Assembly (NCBI RefSeq): GCF_002895925.1
Contig: NZ_NWUO01000004.1
Coordinates: forward strand, 62,001 to 126,000
DNA length: 64,000 bases
Origin: Mixta theicola
GTDB taxonomy: Bacteria > Pseudomonadota > Gammaproteobacteria > Enterobacterales > Enterobacteriaceae
Direction: 5' to 3'
In this document: positions 36,881 to 46,133 of the stretch, piece by piece
How positions within the stretch are numbered: position 1 is the stretch's first letter
How the letters are laid out: each line of letters begins with the position of its first letter
Notes under the pieces: generated by a model
Database searches by the model: none
Told to the model about the DNA's origin: nothing
What the model saw: the letters and a program-made list of their open reading frames with translations, nothing else
Translations under genes and position numbers: made by a program

Positions 36881-37208
36881 TCTATGGCCGGTAAATGCTG
36901 ACCTGATGACAAATAAAGTTACCTTTCATTTAACTTATATAAAAATTGGGCACTTCTCATGCTGATTGCCGTTTCGTTTGTTAACGGCGCTGCGCTTATT
37001 TAATTTTTGCATCGGATTGTAATTAAATCTTTCAAAACCGATGGCTTATTGGTGGGTTCTTTTTAATTTCAACCGTTTATTGCCGCTGCGTTTGGCGTTT
37101 GCTTTCTTCAGCCCATCGACTAAATTTATAGCCGTAGTCGCGAATATTCTTTTCCACTACCGAAGTACTGGATAAGAATATTATTTATGAAATATTGAGG
37201 AAAATACT
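36881..37208. other. Intergenic region before yciG
   Basis: 328 bases, AT-rich, no gene seen; presumably carries the promoter of the yciG-type stress gene. No terminator with a clear T-run was found after the MarA-like gene. Confidence 0.5.
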
Positions 37209-37391
37209 ATGACTGAACATCGTGGCAATCCGGGTAACTTTGCTGAAGACCGTGAAAAAGCCTCTGAAGCAGGTAAAAAGGGCGGTCAGCATAGCGGCGG
37301 TAATTTCAAAAATGACCGCGAAAAAGCCTCTGAAGCAGGCAAAAAAGGCGGACATAACAGCCACGGCGGCGGTCGGCCTTCCGGCAGCTAA
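37209..37391 (+). CDS. yciG: YciG/Con-10-like KGG-repeat stress protein
   Basis: 60 residues, hydrophilic and disordered, built from two copies of the unit NF-x-(E/N)-DREKASEAGKKGG (about residues 10-26 and 32-48), the KGG motif family of general-stress proteins. E. coli and Salmonella yciG belong to the RpoS regulon, and YciG has been tied to swarming and acid/heat tolerance. A short frame overlapping in another phase is not real. A terminator follows, then yciE and katN, as in the Salmonella yciGFE-katN locus. Confidence 0.88.
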   Translation: MTEHRGNPGNFAEDREKASEAGKKGGQHSGGNFKNDREKASEAGKKGGHNSHGGGRPSGS

Positions 37392-37420
37392 CAGGTTAGC
37401 TGATTAACCCGTGATTTATT

Positions 37421-37460
37421 AACCCCCGGCACGTTCTGCAGAGCGCGCCGGGGGTTTATT
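37421..37460 (+). terminator. yciG terminator
   Basis: AACCCCCGGC (37421-37430) pairs with GCCGGGGGTT (37447-37456) and runs into TTATTATT. The remaining 240 bases before yciE show no gene. Confidence 0.85.
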
Positions 37461-37702
37461 ATTTGCTGGCCCTTATATGAATATCTTTACCTTCTGCTTT
37501 CTATTGCATTAACAAAAACGTAACGCAAATTTTTTTGCGTCAGGGTTGTTAATTGCTGTTTCGCTGCCTACGCTTTTTAAGTGTTGATTTTAAAGTTCTC
37601 TGGACTTTTTATCAGTGAATAATCTTATAGAGATAATTCTGACGTTGCGTTGGTTGATTACGTTGGGCTTATTTTCTGACTCACTTATCACGAGGTGAAA
37701 GT

Positions 37703-38209
37703 ATGACTTATCAGGAAAACTATCTCAGCTGGCTGCGTGACGCGCATGCAATGGAAAAACAAGCAGAAGAAATGCTGGAGAAAATGTCTTCGCGCCTGGA
37801 GCATTACCCCGACCTTAAGGCCCGTCTTCAGCAACACATCGAAGAAACACGCCAGCAGCAGCAAATGCTACAGCAGGTTATCGATCGCCAGGATACTTCT
37901 AACTCCACCATGAAAGATATTATGGGGAAAGTGACGGCGATGGGCCAGGCGATGGGCGGCATGTTCGCCTCCGATGAAGTCGTGAAAGGCGCGATTAGCG
38001 GCTACGTCTTTGAGCAGTTCGAAATTGCCTGTTATACCTCGCTGATTGCCGCGGCTGAACTGGCTGGCGATAGCGAAGGTGCGCGCGTATTCGAGCAAAT
38101 CCGCGAGCAGGAAAAAGCAATGGCTGACTGGGCACTGAACCATCTGCCTGATGTTACCGAGCAGTTTATGGCGCGTTCCGCACAGCCAGACACCGAAGCA
38201 AAAAAATAA
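37703..38209 (+). CDS. yciE: YciE, DUF892 ferritin-like protein
   Basis: 168 residues, same length as E. coli YciE, with WLRDAHAMEKQAEEMLEKM near the N-terminus and ISGYVFEQFEIACYTSLIAAAELAG in the centre. The four-helix bundle of the DUF892 family carries Glu/His/Asp residues of a putative di-iron site (EKQAEEM, HIEET, EQFEIA, EQEKAM). Its biochemical role is unknown. It lies 72 bases before katN in the same direction. The paralogue yciF, present between yciG and yciE in other enterics, is missing here. Confidence 0.92.
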   Translation: MTYQENYLSWLRDAHAMEKQAEEMLEKMSSRLEHYPDLKARLQQHIEETRQQQQMLQQVIDRQDTSNSTMKDIMGKVTAMGQAMGGMFASDEVVKGAISGYVFEQFEIACYTSLIAAAELAGDSEGARVFEQIREQEKAMADWALNHLPDVTEQFMARSAQPDTEAKK

Positions 38210-38281
38210 TCTCAAAGCCAGCAATGGCATTTCACTGCATCGAGGTTGCCAGCGTTGGCAACCTCTATAGAGGAGTGAGCA

Positions 38282-39181
38282 ATGTTCAGACATGTTAAAC
38301 AATTACAGTACACGGTACGCGTAGCCGAACCTAACCCAGGGCTGGCAAATCTACTGCTTGAGCAGTTTGGCGGACCGCAGGGTGAACTCGCTGCCGCCTG
38401 CCGTTATTTCACCCAGGGCCTTGGCGATGATGATGCCGGACGTAAAGATATGCTGTTGGATATCGCAACGGAAGAGCTGAGCCATCTTGAAATTATCGGT
38501 TCTCTGGTAGGGATGCTGAACAAAGGCGCGAAAGGCACGCTGGCTGAAGGAACCGAACAGGAAGCTGAGCTTTATCGTTCGTTGACCGGTCACGGTAACG
38601 ATAGCCATACTACCGCGCTGCTGTACGGTGGCGGGCCGGCGCTGACGAACTCTGCTGGCGTACCCTGGACCGCAGCCTATATTGATACCATTGGCGAAGT
38701 TACCGCCGATCTACGCTCTAATATCGCTGCAGAAGCGCGGGCAAAAATCATCTATGAACGACTGATCAACCTGACGGACGATCCGGGCGTCAAAGATGCG
38801 CTGGGCTTTCTGATGACGCGTGAAGTGGCGCACCAGATCTCTTTTGAGAAAGCGCTGTACGCGATTCGTAATAACTTCCCGCCGGGCAAACTGCCGCCGA
38901 TTGAGAAATACTCCAACACCTATTTCAATATGTCTGAAGGCGGTGAAGTACGCGGTAGCTGGAATTCGGATGAGAACTTCGATTATGTTGCGGATCCTCA
39001 ACCGGCGGTTGACGGCGGCGACGGCCTGGCATCGGTAATGCTGTCGGAGCAGGAAAAAGCCGCCCTCGAAAGCATGGCGTTACGTACCCGTTCTAACCCG
39101 GATATTGATCCCACCACCGGGACTGAGCTGGGTTCGCAGCAGATAACTGACGACGCGCAAAAATCCAAGCCGAAAAAATAA
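38282..39181 (+). CDS. katN: KatN, manganese catalase
   Basis: 299 residues, a ferritin-like four-helix bundle with a dimanganese centre that dismutates hydrogen peroxide. Ligand-bearing segments are LLEQFGGPQGELAAACRYF (Glu), ATEELSHLEIIG (Glu, His), NIAAEARAKIIYERL (Glu) and REVAHQISFEKAL (Glu, His). The C-terminal tail after about residue 240 is polar and disordered (ending KSKPKK). It belongs with yciG-yciE in a stress locus of RpoS type. AGGAG lies 6-7 bases before the ATG. Confidence 0.95.
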   Translation: MFRHVKQLQYTVRVAEPNPGLANLLLEQFGGPQGELAAACRYFTQGLGDDDAGRKDMLLDIATEELSHLEIIGSLVGMLNKGAKGTLAEGTEQEAELYRSLTGHGNDSHTTALLYGGGPALTNSAGVPWTAAYIDTIGEVTADLRSNIAAEARAKIIYERLINLTDDPGVKDALGFLMTREVAHQISFEKALYAIRNNFPPGKLPPIEKYSNTYFNMSEGGEVRGSWNSDENFDYVADPQPAVDGGDGLASVMLSEQEKAALESMALRTRSNPDIDPTTGTELGSQQITDDAQKSKPKK

Positions 39182-39190
39182 GCCTCTCCT

Positions 39191-39217
39191 GAGCCGCCTG
39201 CGGGCGGCTCGGTTTTT
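39191..39217 (+). terminator. katN terminator
   Basis: GAGCCGCC-TGCG-GGCGGCTC hairpin followed by GGTTTTT. Confidence 0.92.
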
Positions 39218-39288
39218 CTCTGTTTCCCCCGCTGGTGTTTTTCCCCTCTTTTTGTCAGGCTGTCCGTCACTTGCTGTCGGGAGTCCTT

Positions 39289-40197
39289 ATGCAACCGCTG
39301 GAAAATATTACCGCAATGATGGTTTTTGCCCGCGTGGTGGAAACGCTGAGTTTCACCGAGGCAGCGAATAGCCTTGGCCTGTCTAAATCTTTTATCAGTA
39401 AAGAGATTGCACAGCTGGAGATCCGGCTTGGCGTTAAGCTGCTGGAGCGCACCACCCGACGCATGGCGGTAACCGAAGTTGGACGCGCCTGGTATCAGTT
39501 TTGCGCCCGTGCCTTGCAGGAGGCGCAGGGCGCCGATGCTTTTATTCGTGACTATCATCAGCAGCCTGCCGGTAATCTGAGCATCATTGCGCCGGTTAAT
39601 TATGGCCGACGGTATATCGTGCCGCCGCTCAATGCCTTTGTTGCGCAGCATATCCATGTGCAGGTCGATCTTGATCTCACCGATCGGCCGGTTGATTTAC
39701 AACACGATCGTTACGATTTGGCGATTGTGGTCGGACAAACGCCGCCGGCTGCCGCTTTTCATCTGCTTTCGCCGATAGAATGGGGTTTGTTCGCCGCGCC
39801 TGATTATCCCGCCGCGCAAACGCCCGTTACCCATCCGCAGCAGCTGCCGCGCCATGACTATCTGCTGTTTCGCGGGCCGGCGCATACGCTGTCGTTGCCG
39901 TTTCGTCAGGGCAAGCAAAAGCTCAATATTGATGTTCACAGCCGCTTTCGTATCAATAACAGTGAGGCACTGCTGAGCGCAGCCATTGCCGGTGCCGGCA
40001 TCGCTTATCTTCCCTGCTATATCACCCGCGCCGCGCAACGGCAGCAGCAGCTGGTGCGCCTGCTGCCGGACTGGCGGATGGATGATTACTATAGCTATCT
40101 GGTGGTACGTCAGCCTGAGCGTCCGCGTGCGCTGGTAGCGATGTTTTGCCAGCAGCTACAGGCTGCGCTGGCGCCTGCGGATTGTTTCTCACCGTAA
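39289..40197 (+). CDS. LysR-family regulator (DNA-binding domain plus type-2 effector domain)
   Basis: 302 residues from the ATG at 39289 (GGGAG 5 bases upstream). The winged HTH is at about 9-65 (MMVFARVVETLSFTEAANSLGLSKSFISKEIAQLE), in the form typical of the AaeR/DsdC-like subgroup. The effector domain spans about 92-300. It lies 92 bases upstream of an MFS exporter in the same direction rather than divergent, so control of that gene is plausible but not shown. The inducer is unknown. Confidence 0.85.
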   Translation: MQPLENITAMMVFARVVETLSFTEAANSLGLSKSFISKEIAQLEIRLGVKLLERTTRRMAVTEVGRAWYQFCARALQEAQGADAFIRDYHQQPAGNLSIIAPVNYGRRYIVPPLNAFVAQHIHVQVDLDLTDRPVDLQHDRYDLAIVVGQTPPAAAFHLLSPIEWGLFAAPDYPAAQTPVTHPQQLPRHDYLLFRGPAHTLSLPFRQGKQKLNIDVHSRFRINNSEALLSAAIAGAGIAYLPCYITRAAQRQQQLVRLLPDWRMDDYYSYLVVRQPERPRALVAMFCQQLQAALAPADCFSP

Positions 40198-40289
40198 ACA
40201 AAAGCGGGCGGCTGGAGAACTTTCTGCGTCACCGTCGGGATAATGCCTGCGGCTTGCTAGCATGGCTGTCTGACGATAAGGAGAAAAAG

Positions 40290-41507
40290 ATGATCCGTTC
40301 TCAACGCGGTGAGCAAGATCCGGCGCAGTACTGGCGACGCAATTTATGGGTTTGCATGGCGGGCTCTTTTACCACGCTGGTGGCGATGACGCTGCTGCTG
40401 CCTTTTCTGCCGCTGTACGTGGCGGAGCTAGGCGTGAGCGATCCGGCTGCGATTGCCCGCTGGTCTGGCTTAGCCTATGGCGCAACCTTTTTTACCGCTG
40501 CGCTGACCGCGCCGCTGTGGGGCAGGCTGGCGGATCGTTACGGACGCAAGCTTATGCTGATCCGCGCCAGCTTAGGCATGGCGGTGGCGATGGCGCTGAT
40601 TGGCATGGCGGGCGCGCCCTGGCAGCTGGTGGCGCTGCGTCTGCTGGCGGGGCTGCTGGGCGGCTATGCCTCTGGCTCGACCATTCTTATCGCCTCGCAA
40701 ACGCCGAAAGCCCATGTCGGCTGGGCGCTGGGAATGCTTTCCTCTGGCATTATGGCGGGCAACGTGGTCGGGCCGTTAATCGGTGGCTTATTACCGCCGC
40801 TGATTGGCATCCGCGCGACCTTCTGGCTGGCGGGGGCGGTGATCTTTTTAGCCTTCCTCGCGACCTGCCTGTTATTAAAAGAAGCGCCGCGGCCCACAGC
40901 GCAGCAGCGTTCTCCGTCGTCCGTCAGGCTTAACCTGCGCAGCGGTATTCTGCCGCTGATGCTACTGACCGGTATGCTGCTGATCTTCGCCAATATGTCC
41001 GTAGAGCCGATCGTAACGCTTTACGTGGCGCAGTTTGTTCATCAGGCGCACCGGATCACGCTGGTTGCCGGTATCGTGATGGCAGCGGCGGCGCTGGGCA
41101 GCATTATCTCAGCGGCCTGGCTGGGACGGCTGGCCGATCGCATCGGTCACTGGCCGGTGTTAATTGGCGGGCTGTTTGCCGCCGCGTTATTACTGATCCC
41201 GCAGGCATTTATCACCAGTGCCTGGCAGCTGGTGGTGCTGCGCTTTTTGATGGGCATCGCGCTGGGCGGCCTGTTGCCCTGTATTGCCAGCCTGATACGT
41301 CATCATGTCGCTAATGAGCAGGTGGGCAGGGCGCTGGGATGGTCCACCTCGGCGCAGTATGTGGGGCAGGTCTGTGGGCCGCTGTTTGGCGGCATTGTCG
41401 GCGGCTGGCTGGGTATGCGCGTGGTATTTCTCGCCACCGGCGCGATCATGGGAGCAGGCGCGCTGTATAACTTCTACCGCATGCGCAGGACAGGAGGAAA
41501 AGCGTAA
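40290..41507 (+). CDS. MFS exporter, MdtG-like
   Basis: 405 residues from the ATG at 40290, preceded by AAGGAG at ideal spacing; the longer upstream frame overlaps the LysR gene. Twelve membrane segments are present. The MFS signature GRLADRYGRKLMLIRASLG is between helices 2 and 3, a second copy WLGRLADRIGH between helices 8 and 9, and motif C-like GMLSSGIMAGNVVGPLIGGLLP in helix 5, which marks drug:proton antiporters. It most resembles MdtG-type multidrug exporters. Substrates are not predictable. Confidence 0.85.
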   Translation: MIRSQRGEQDPAQYWRRNLWVCMAGSFTTLVAMTLLLPFLPLYVAELGVSDPAAIARWSGLAYGATFFTAALTAPLWGRLADRYGRKLMLIRASLGMAVAMALIGMAGAPWQLVALRLLAGLLGGYASGSTILIASQTPKAHVGWALGMLSSGIMAGNVVGPLIGGLLPPLIGIRATFWLAGAVIFLAFLATCLLLKEAPRPTAQQRSPSSVRLNLRSGILPLMLLTGMLLIFANMSVEPIVTLYVAQFVHQAHRITLVAGIVMAAAALGSIISAAWLGRLADRIGHWPVLIGGLFAAALLLIPQAFITSAWQLVVLRFLMGIALGGLLPCIASLIRHHVANEQVGRALGWSTSAQYVGQVCGPLFGGIVGGWLGMRVVFLATGAIMGAGALYNFYRMRRTGGKA

Positions 41508-41653
41508 GTCCGTCGTGCAGTGATTTATCTTGCCAGGCAGAGGATGCCACATAACTAGTTGAAATGGCTTATTTTTAGTCGGTCATTATGGGCTGTTTGC
41601 TGCGGATTAGTTTAATAAGAGAATGAGGCCCTCTAAAACCCAGGTATACAGGT

Positions 41654-41680
41654 TAAAACGCCATCCGGACGGATGGCGTA
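41654..41680 (-). terminator. Terminator of the colicin-immunity operon
   Basis: On the minus strand ACGCCATCCG-TC-CGGATGGCGT followed by TTTTAACC, 14 bases beyond the immunity stop. Confidence 0.85.
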
Positions 41681-41692
41681 GAGGTTAATCAG

Positions 41693-41944
41693 TTATTCGA
41701 CTTGCTTAAAACCGGGCTTGCCGTTTTTAGCCCGCCATTCTTTGATTGTTTTTAATACCCCTTCTGGGCTGTCCTCCCCGGAAGGATAAAAAAGGATGTC
41801 TGTTCTGTCAGGATGTTCGGAAGCATTTACGATTTCATAAACAATTGCATCACGTTCTCCTTCACTTTTAAATCCACCTCTGTAAACAGAAATGATTAAT
41901 TCAAGGAATTCTTTCTCGGTATAATCGCTATATTTTTTAGCCAT
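41693..41944 (-). CDS. Colicin E9/Im9-type DNase immunity protein
   Basis: 83 residues aligned with the Im2/Im7/Im8/Im9 family. It has the opening helix SDYTEKEFLEL, then ASEHPDRTDILFYPSGEDSPEGV (Im9 has TEHPSGSDLIYYP), and the ending IKEWRAKNGKPGFKQ as in Im9. It binds the cognate DNase domain tightly to protect the producer. It starts 4 bases after the colicin stop, with AGAAGAG upstream, so it is co-transcribed. The specificity loop (helix II, about SVYRGGFKSEGERD) differs from known Im proteins. Confidence 0.93.
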   Translation of the reverse strand: MAKKYSDYTEKEFLELIISVYRGGFKSEGERDAIVYEIVNASEHPDRTDILFYPSGEDSPEGVLKTIKEWRAKNGKPGFKQVE

Positions 41945-41948
41945 AACA

Positions 41949-43370
41949 TTAACTCTTCTTTTCTGAGTGGATTTTTATATGCCGCTTTGGTGACACTACT
42001 CCAAGGTTATCAACATCATATACAGCACCTAATTCCACGATTGGTTTAATATGATGTATTTCATATTTATCTCGTCCTCCGACTTGTTCTCCTCTGGGTG
42101 GGAAAGGAGCAAGACCATCCTGCATACCTACTAAGTTACCTTTGTTAAACTGCTGAGCTAAACCAGGATCTTTACCTACCTCCAGCCAGAAGGCCCGGCG
42201 GAATGCGTCAAAACTTGCAAACTCGCGCCCGCGCAGTTTATTTGCAATCTGCTCCGGAACGGGTGCGCCTGTTCCCTCTCCGGCTTTATGCAGCCATTTA
42301 TCGCCCACGGCTTCGCCTTTCCCTGTCACTACGCCCGGCATATTCCGCGGGCTGCTTACCACCACATAGACCGGCTCGACGCCGGTGCCTGCGGCATCCG
42401 GTCGCCAGTAGATAAAATCCCGCCATACCACGCTGTCCGCAGCGGGCGTGGTGATAATCACCGGATTTTCCACCGGCTTCACTTCCGTACCGGTATGTAC
42501 CGGCGTTACCGGCACCGGCTGGTGGTTGCCGGTATTTGAAGGCGCCGTCGGGTTTATCAAAATGGTCAGCTCCGGCGCATCCGCCGTGGCCGGTAGCGTA
42601 ATCCGGTCCAGTCCGGTTACCGGGTCGCGGACTGGCCGCAGCACAGGTACCTCCGGCGACAGGCCGCTGCTGCCGGTGCTATGCAGCGTCAGCGAGATGC
42701 CATCGTTATCCACCGTCAGCGCGCTGCGCGCTGGCAACTGTGCCGTTTCCGCGCCAGGTTTTAACCCCCGGTTTGCCCCTGACATGGCGTTCAGCGGCAG
42801 AGAGAGCGCCAGCGGCACCCGGTCGCTGCCTTTTCCCACCTCAGGGGACCAGAGCAACAGCGATGCCGCGTTCAGGCGGGCCCCGACGGCACTTACCGTT
42901 GCCACGCGGCTCAGCTCGCTCCATGCGCGGGAAAGGGCGTTCACTACGCTGCCCGCAATAGCCATCGCGCCCCGACCTGCCACGGCCAGCTGTGCCTGCC
43001 CGGCGGCGTTTCCCAGTGCCAGCGCTCCGGCGGCTTCCATCGCCGCCTGCGCAGCGTCTACCATCGGCAACGTATAGTGCGGCAACGGAGCAAAGCCCGT
43101 CAGCTCGGCGATGGCAGCACGCCGCTCCTTTTCTGTAGCGAAGCATATCGCCACGCCCCACTCGTCACCGCGATCCATGGTCCATGTCCATGAAAGCGGT
43201 TCAAACCAGGTCAGAAAGCAGGGTTTGTATTGTGAGGCGAACTGAAATTGCCCGTTGCCGAGATGCTTACATAGCCCGGTATCTACCGGCTGCGCCTCCG
43301 TGCGGCTGGCCGCAGCATCCGCGCCGTGCGCCTCCGCATTCGCCGCAACAGGGCGATTTCCATCATTCAT
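41949..43370 (-). CDS. Colicin/S-pyocin-type DNase bacteriocin
   Basis: 473 residues. The N-terminal 90 residues (FEPLSWTWTMDRGDEWGVAICF) are of no known receptor-binding type. An Ala/Gly-rich helical section (about 95-165) precedes a pyocin-S-like translocation domain (about 165-365: NDGISLTLHSTGSSG, then the Pro-rich PVPVTPVHTGTEVKPVENP linker). The C-terminal colicin DNase domain carries the HNH/beta-beta-alpha-metal motif from His439-His440 (EIHHIKPIVELGAVYD) through PKRHIKIH with His464 and His468. It is shorter than colicin E9 (582). Expression is probably SOS-controlled (LexA box upstream). No lysis gene is present. A T6SS cargo effector is the alternative. Confidence 0.88.
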   Translation of the reverse strand: MNDGNRPVAANAEAHGADAAASRTEAQPVDTGLCKHLGNGQFQFASQYKPCFLTWFEPLSWTWTMDRGDEWGVAICFATEKERRAAIAELTGFAPLPHYTLPMVDAAQAAMEAAGALALGNAAGQAQLAVAGRGAMAIAGSVVNALSRAWSELSRVATVSAVGARLNAASLLLWSPEVGKGSDRVPLALSLPLNAMSGANRGLKPGAETAQLPARSALTVDNDGISLTLHSTGSSGLSPEVPVLRPVRDPVTGLDRITLPATADAPELTILINPTAPSNTGNHQPVPVTPVHTGTEVKPVENPVIITTPAADSVVWRDFIYWRPDAAGTGVEPVYVVVSSPRNMPGVVTGKGEAVGDKWLHKAGEGTGAPVPEQIANKLRGREFASFDAFRRAFWLEVGKDPGLAQQFNKGNLVGMQDGLAPFPPRGEQVGGRDKYEIHHIKPIVELGAVYDVDNLGVVSPKRHIKIHSEKKS

Positions 43371-43417
43371 AACAAATACCTCTTTGACGTAAATAAGATC
43401 GAATAAGAAACAAATAA

Positions 43418-43433
43418 CTGTATGTATATACAG
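43418..43433 (-). promoter_or_regulatory. LexA box upstream of the bacteriocin
   Basis: CTGTATGTATATACAG differs from the LexA consensus CTG-(TA)5-CAG at a single base. It ends 48 bases before the bacteriocin start; no gene is visible in the remaining space up to gcd. Confidence 0.9.
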
Positions 43434-43656
43434 TAAAATGAAATCTACAGGGATCGAATAACCACGTCAATAAAGAGGTCTTTCATTTGAAGACATGGGT
43501 AATACACTGATTTTTAAAGGTCTGAAAAATGCAGGGCGAACAGCAGCGCGATCTCGGAAGGGATGATTACAGAAGCGCAAAGAGAGGGGTGGCGTTTCGG
43601 GCGTTCGCTGAGCCGTTCGTTATCCAACATCGGGTTTTAACAGGCAAAGGGCGGAC

Positions 43657-43690
43657 AAAAAAAGGCCGTAGCGTCAGACGCTACGGCCTT
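43657..43690 (-). terminator. gcd terminator
   Basis: On the minus strand GGCCGTAGCGT-CTG-ACGCTACGGCC followed by TTTTTTT, about 50 bases after the gcd stop. Confidence 0.93.
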
Positions 43691-43739
43691 TGGTCAACTT
43701 AGCTGGCCCGCTATAACCGCCGCGAGCTAATTACAGATC

Positions 43740-46133
43740 TTATTTCTGATCCGGCAGCGCGTAGGCAATGATGTAATCACCCATTTTGGTGCCGAAAGAA
43801 CCGTGACCACCGGCAGCAATCACCACGTACTGCTTACCGTTTGCTTCATAGGTCATCGGCGTTGCCTGACCACCCGCTGGCAGGCGTCCTTCCCACAGCT
43901 TCTCACCGGTATTGGTGCTGAAAGCGCGCAGGTAGTTATCCGCCGTTGCCGCGATAAACAATACCTGACCCGCCGTGGTTACCGGGCCGCCCAGCATTGG
44001 CATACCCATTTTGAACGGCAGGGGAAGCGGCGCGCTATCGCGGACGGTACCGATACGTTTTTTCCATACCACTTGTTTGGTTTTCAGATCCAGCGCGGAG
44101 ATATAACCCCAGGCTGGCTGTTTGCACGGCAGACCAAACGGAGACAGGAACGGATTCAGTTCCACACCATACGGCACGCCGTACTGCGGCTGAATACCGG
44201 TTTCGGTGCCCGAACCGCCTTTACTGTCGGCTGACGGTTCAATTGGGTTACCTGGACCACGCGGAACCAGTTTAGAAACGAACGGCAGCGCCATCGGGTT
44301 AGCAATCGCGATCTGACGGTTAGTATCTACTGCGATACCGCCCCATTCAAACATGCCGAGGTTGCCTGGGAATACCAGGGTGCCCTGCTCAGACGGCGGT
44401 GTGAACGGACCTTCATAGCGCAGACGATGGAAGATAACGCGGCACACCAGCTGATCGAACATGGTGGAGCCCCACATATCCTTGCCCGACAGATGATCTT
44501 TCGGACGGTATGTCAGCTCTGAGTAAGGCTGGGTTGGCGACAGGCGATCGCCTTTTGCCGGGCCTTGCGGAACCGGAGTTTCCGGCGCAGGCACCACCAG
44601 TTTACCGTTGCGGCGATCCAGCACGAAGATGTTACCGGTTTTCGCCGGAGCGTAGATTACCGGGACGGTGTTGCCATCTTTATCGGTAATGTCAGCCAGC
44701 GTCGGCTGGGACGGCAAGTCCATATCCCACAGATCGTGGTGGACGGTCTGATAAGACCATACCAGCTTACCGGTGGTGGCATTCAGAGCCAGAACGCTAC
44801 TGGCGTAACGCTCCTGTTCCGGCGTACGGTTACCACCCCAGATGTCCGGCGTTGTGACGCCAGTCGGCAGGTAAACCATATCCAGTTTGGCGTCATAAAC
44901 CGCAGGCGCCCAGGAGTTAGGTGAGTTCGGTACGAAGCTTTCACCGTCTGCCGGGATGGCATTCGGATCTTTCGCGCCCGGATCGAACACCCACAGCAGC
45001 GCACCGGTATTCACGTCGAAGCCGCGAATAACGCCTGACGGTTCATGCGTAGAGTAGTTATCGGTTACCGCACCTGCCATAACAATCACTTTATCGGTGA
45101 TAATCGGCGGAGAGGTTGGCTCGTAAGCACCCGCTGTGGTTACCGGCTGTTTATGCTGCAGATTCAGCTCGCCATTGTTGGCGAAGTCCGGACAGCGTTT
45201 ACCCGTTTCGGCATCCAGCGCGAACAGACGACCGTCGTTTACCGGCAGGATAATGCGGCGTGCGCACAGCGCAGGCGCAGCAGTACCGGCATTGGCAGCG
45301 GCAGGCGTTTCATGGTAGGAAACACCACGGCAGGTTACGTGCTGGAAAGTTGGGTTTGGCTTAAGGCCTGGATCAAATTTCCACTTCTCTTTACCGGTAG
45401 TCGCATCCAGCGCAAACAGAATCTGGTGTGCGGTACACAGGTAAAGCGTGTCGCGGACTTTAATCGGCGTCACTTCATTGGTGATTTCACCCGGATCGTT
45501 TGGCGTTTTCACATCGCCGGTACGGAAGGTCCAGGCAACCTGCAGGTCTTTTACGTTCTTCTCGTTGATTTGGGTCAGCGGAGAATAACGGGTACCTGCC
45601 TGATCGCGGCCATAGGCCGGCCAGTCGCCCGGTGGGATAGCGCTGTCAGCCGCAGCCGGTGCCGCTTGTTGTGTGGTTGGCAGCGTGCCGTTGATTTCCT
45701 GCGGATCGTTGAACACCGCCCATACCAGCGCAATAACGCTGATAATCAGGCTTAGGCCTACCAGGGAAGCGCCCGCTTTGCCGTTATGAGTCTGCGTAAT
45801 GCCGCGATATACGAACGGCAGCAGCAGCCAGATACCGAAAATAACCCACACGTCGGTACGCGGCGTCAGCGCCCAGAAGTCGAAGCCGACTTCCCATACC
45901 GCCCAGACTAACGTGCCGAGCAGCAGCAGAGCATACACCACCAGTGCGGCGCTGTGACGACGATATAACAGAAACGCCGTTACCAGCATCGCAATGCCGC
46001 TAATAACGTAGTACCAGCTACCGCCTATCGTTGAGAGCCAAAGCCCGCCAATCAGTAAATACGCGCCGCAAAGCACAGCGAATAACACGGTGAGAAGCCG
46101 TATCACGCGTAAAGATGAGGATTCTTTCCCCAT
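43740..46133 (-). CDS. gcd: Membrane-bound PQQ glucose dehydrogenase
   Basis: 797 residues (E. coli Gcd 796). Five membrane helices fill residues 1-150. The periplasmic eight-bladed PQQ propeller then contains PPGDWPAYGRDQAGTRYSPL, ITNEVTPIKVRDTLYLCTAH, EPTSPPIITDKVIVMAGAV, TVHHDLWDMDLPSQP, the Trp-docking NLGMFEWGGIAVD and GGPVTTAGQVLFIAATADN. It oxidises glucose to gluconolactone outside the cytoplasm and passes electrons to ubiquinone. PQQ biosynthesis genes are not in the window. GAGGA lies 8 bases before the ATG. With the gluconate dehydrogenase at 24.5-28.4 kb it would form a direct oxidation chain. Confidence 0.97.
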   Translation of the reverse strand: MGKESSSLRVIRLLTVLFAVLCGAYLLIGGLWLSTIGGSWYYVISGIAMLVTAFLLYRRHSAALVVYALLLLGTLVWAVWEVGFDFWALTPRTDVWVIFGIWLLLPFVYRGITQTHNGKAGASLVGLSLIISVIALVWAVFNDPQEINGTLPTTQQAAPAAADSAIPPGDWPAYGRDQAGTRYSPLTQINEKNVKDLQVAWTFRTGDVKTPNDPGEITNEVTPIKVRDTLYLCTAHQILFALDATTGKEKWKFDPGLKPNPTFQHVTCRGVSYHETPAAANAGTAAPALCARRIILPVNDGRLFALDAETGKRCPDFANNGELNLQHKQPVTTAGAYEPTSPPIITDKVIVMAGAVTDNYSTHEPSGVIRGFDVNTGALLWVFDPGAKDPNAIPADGESFVPNSPNSWAPAVYDAKLDMVYLPTGVTTPDIWGGNRTPEQERYASSVLALNATTGKLVWSYQTVHHDLWDMDLPSQPTLADITDKDGNTVPVIYAPAKTGNIFVLDRRNGKLVVPAPETPVPQGPAKGDRLSPTQPYSELTYRPKDHLSGKDMWGSTMFDQLVCRVIFHRLRYEGPFTPPSEQGTLVFPGNLGMFEWGGIAVDTNRQIAIANPMALPFVSKLVPRGPGNPIEPSADSKGGSGTETGIQPQYGVPYGVELNPFLSPFGLPCKQPAWGYISALDLKTKQVVWKKRIGTVRDSAPLPLPFKMGMPMLGGPVTTAGQVLFIAATADNYLRAFSTNTGEKLWEGRLPAGGQATPMTYEANGKQYVVIAAGGHGSFGTKMGDYIIAYALPDQK

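Noticed and set aside
43530..43701. Short plus-strand frame starting ATG-CAG-GGC between the bacteriocin and gcd
   Set aside because: Its second half is the gcd terminator hairpin, and it has no supporting ribosome binding site.
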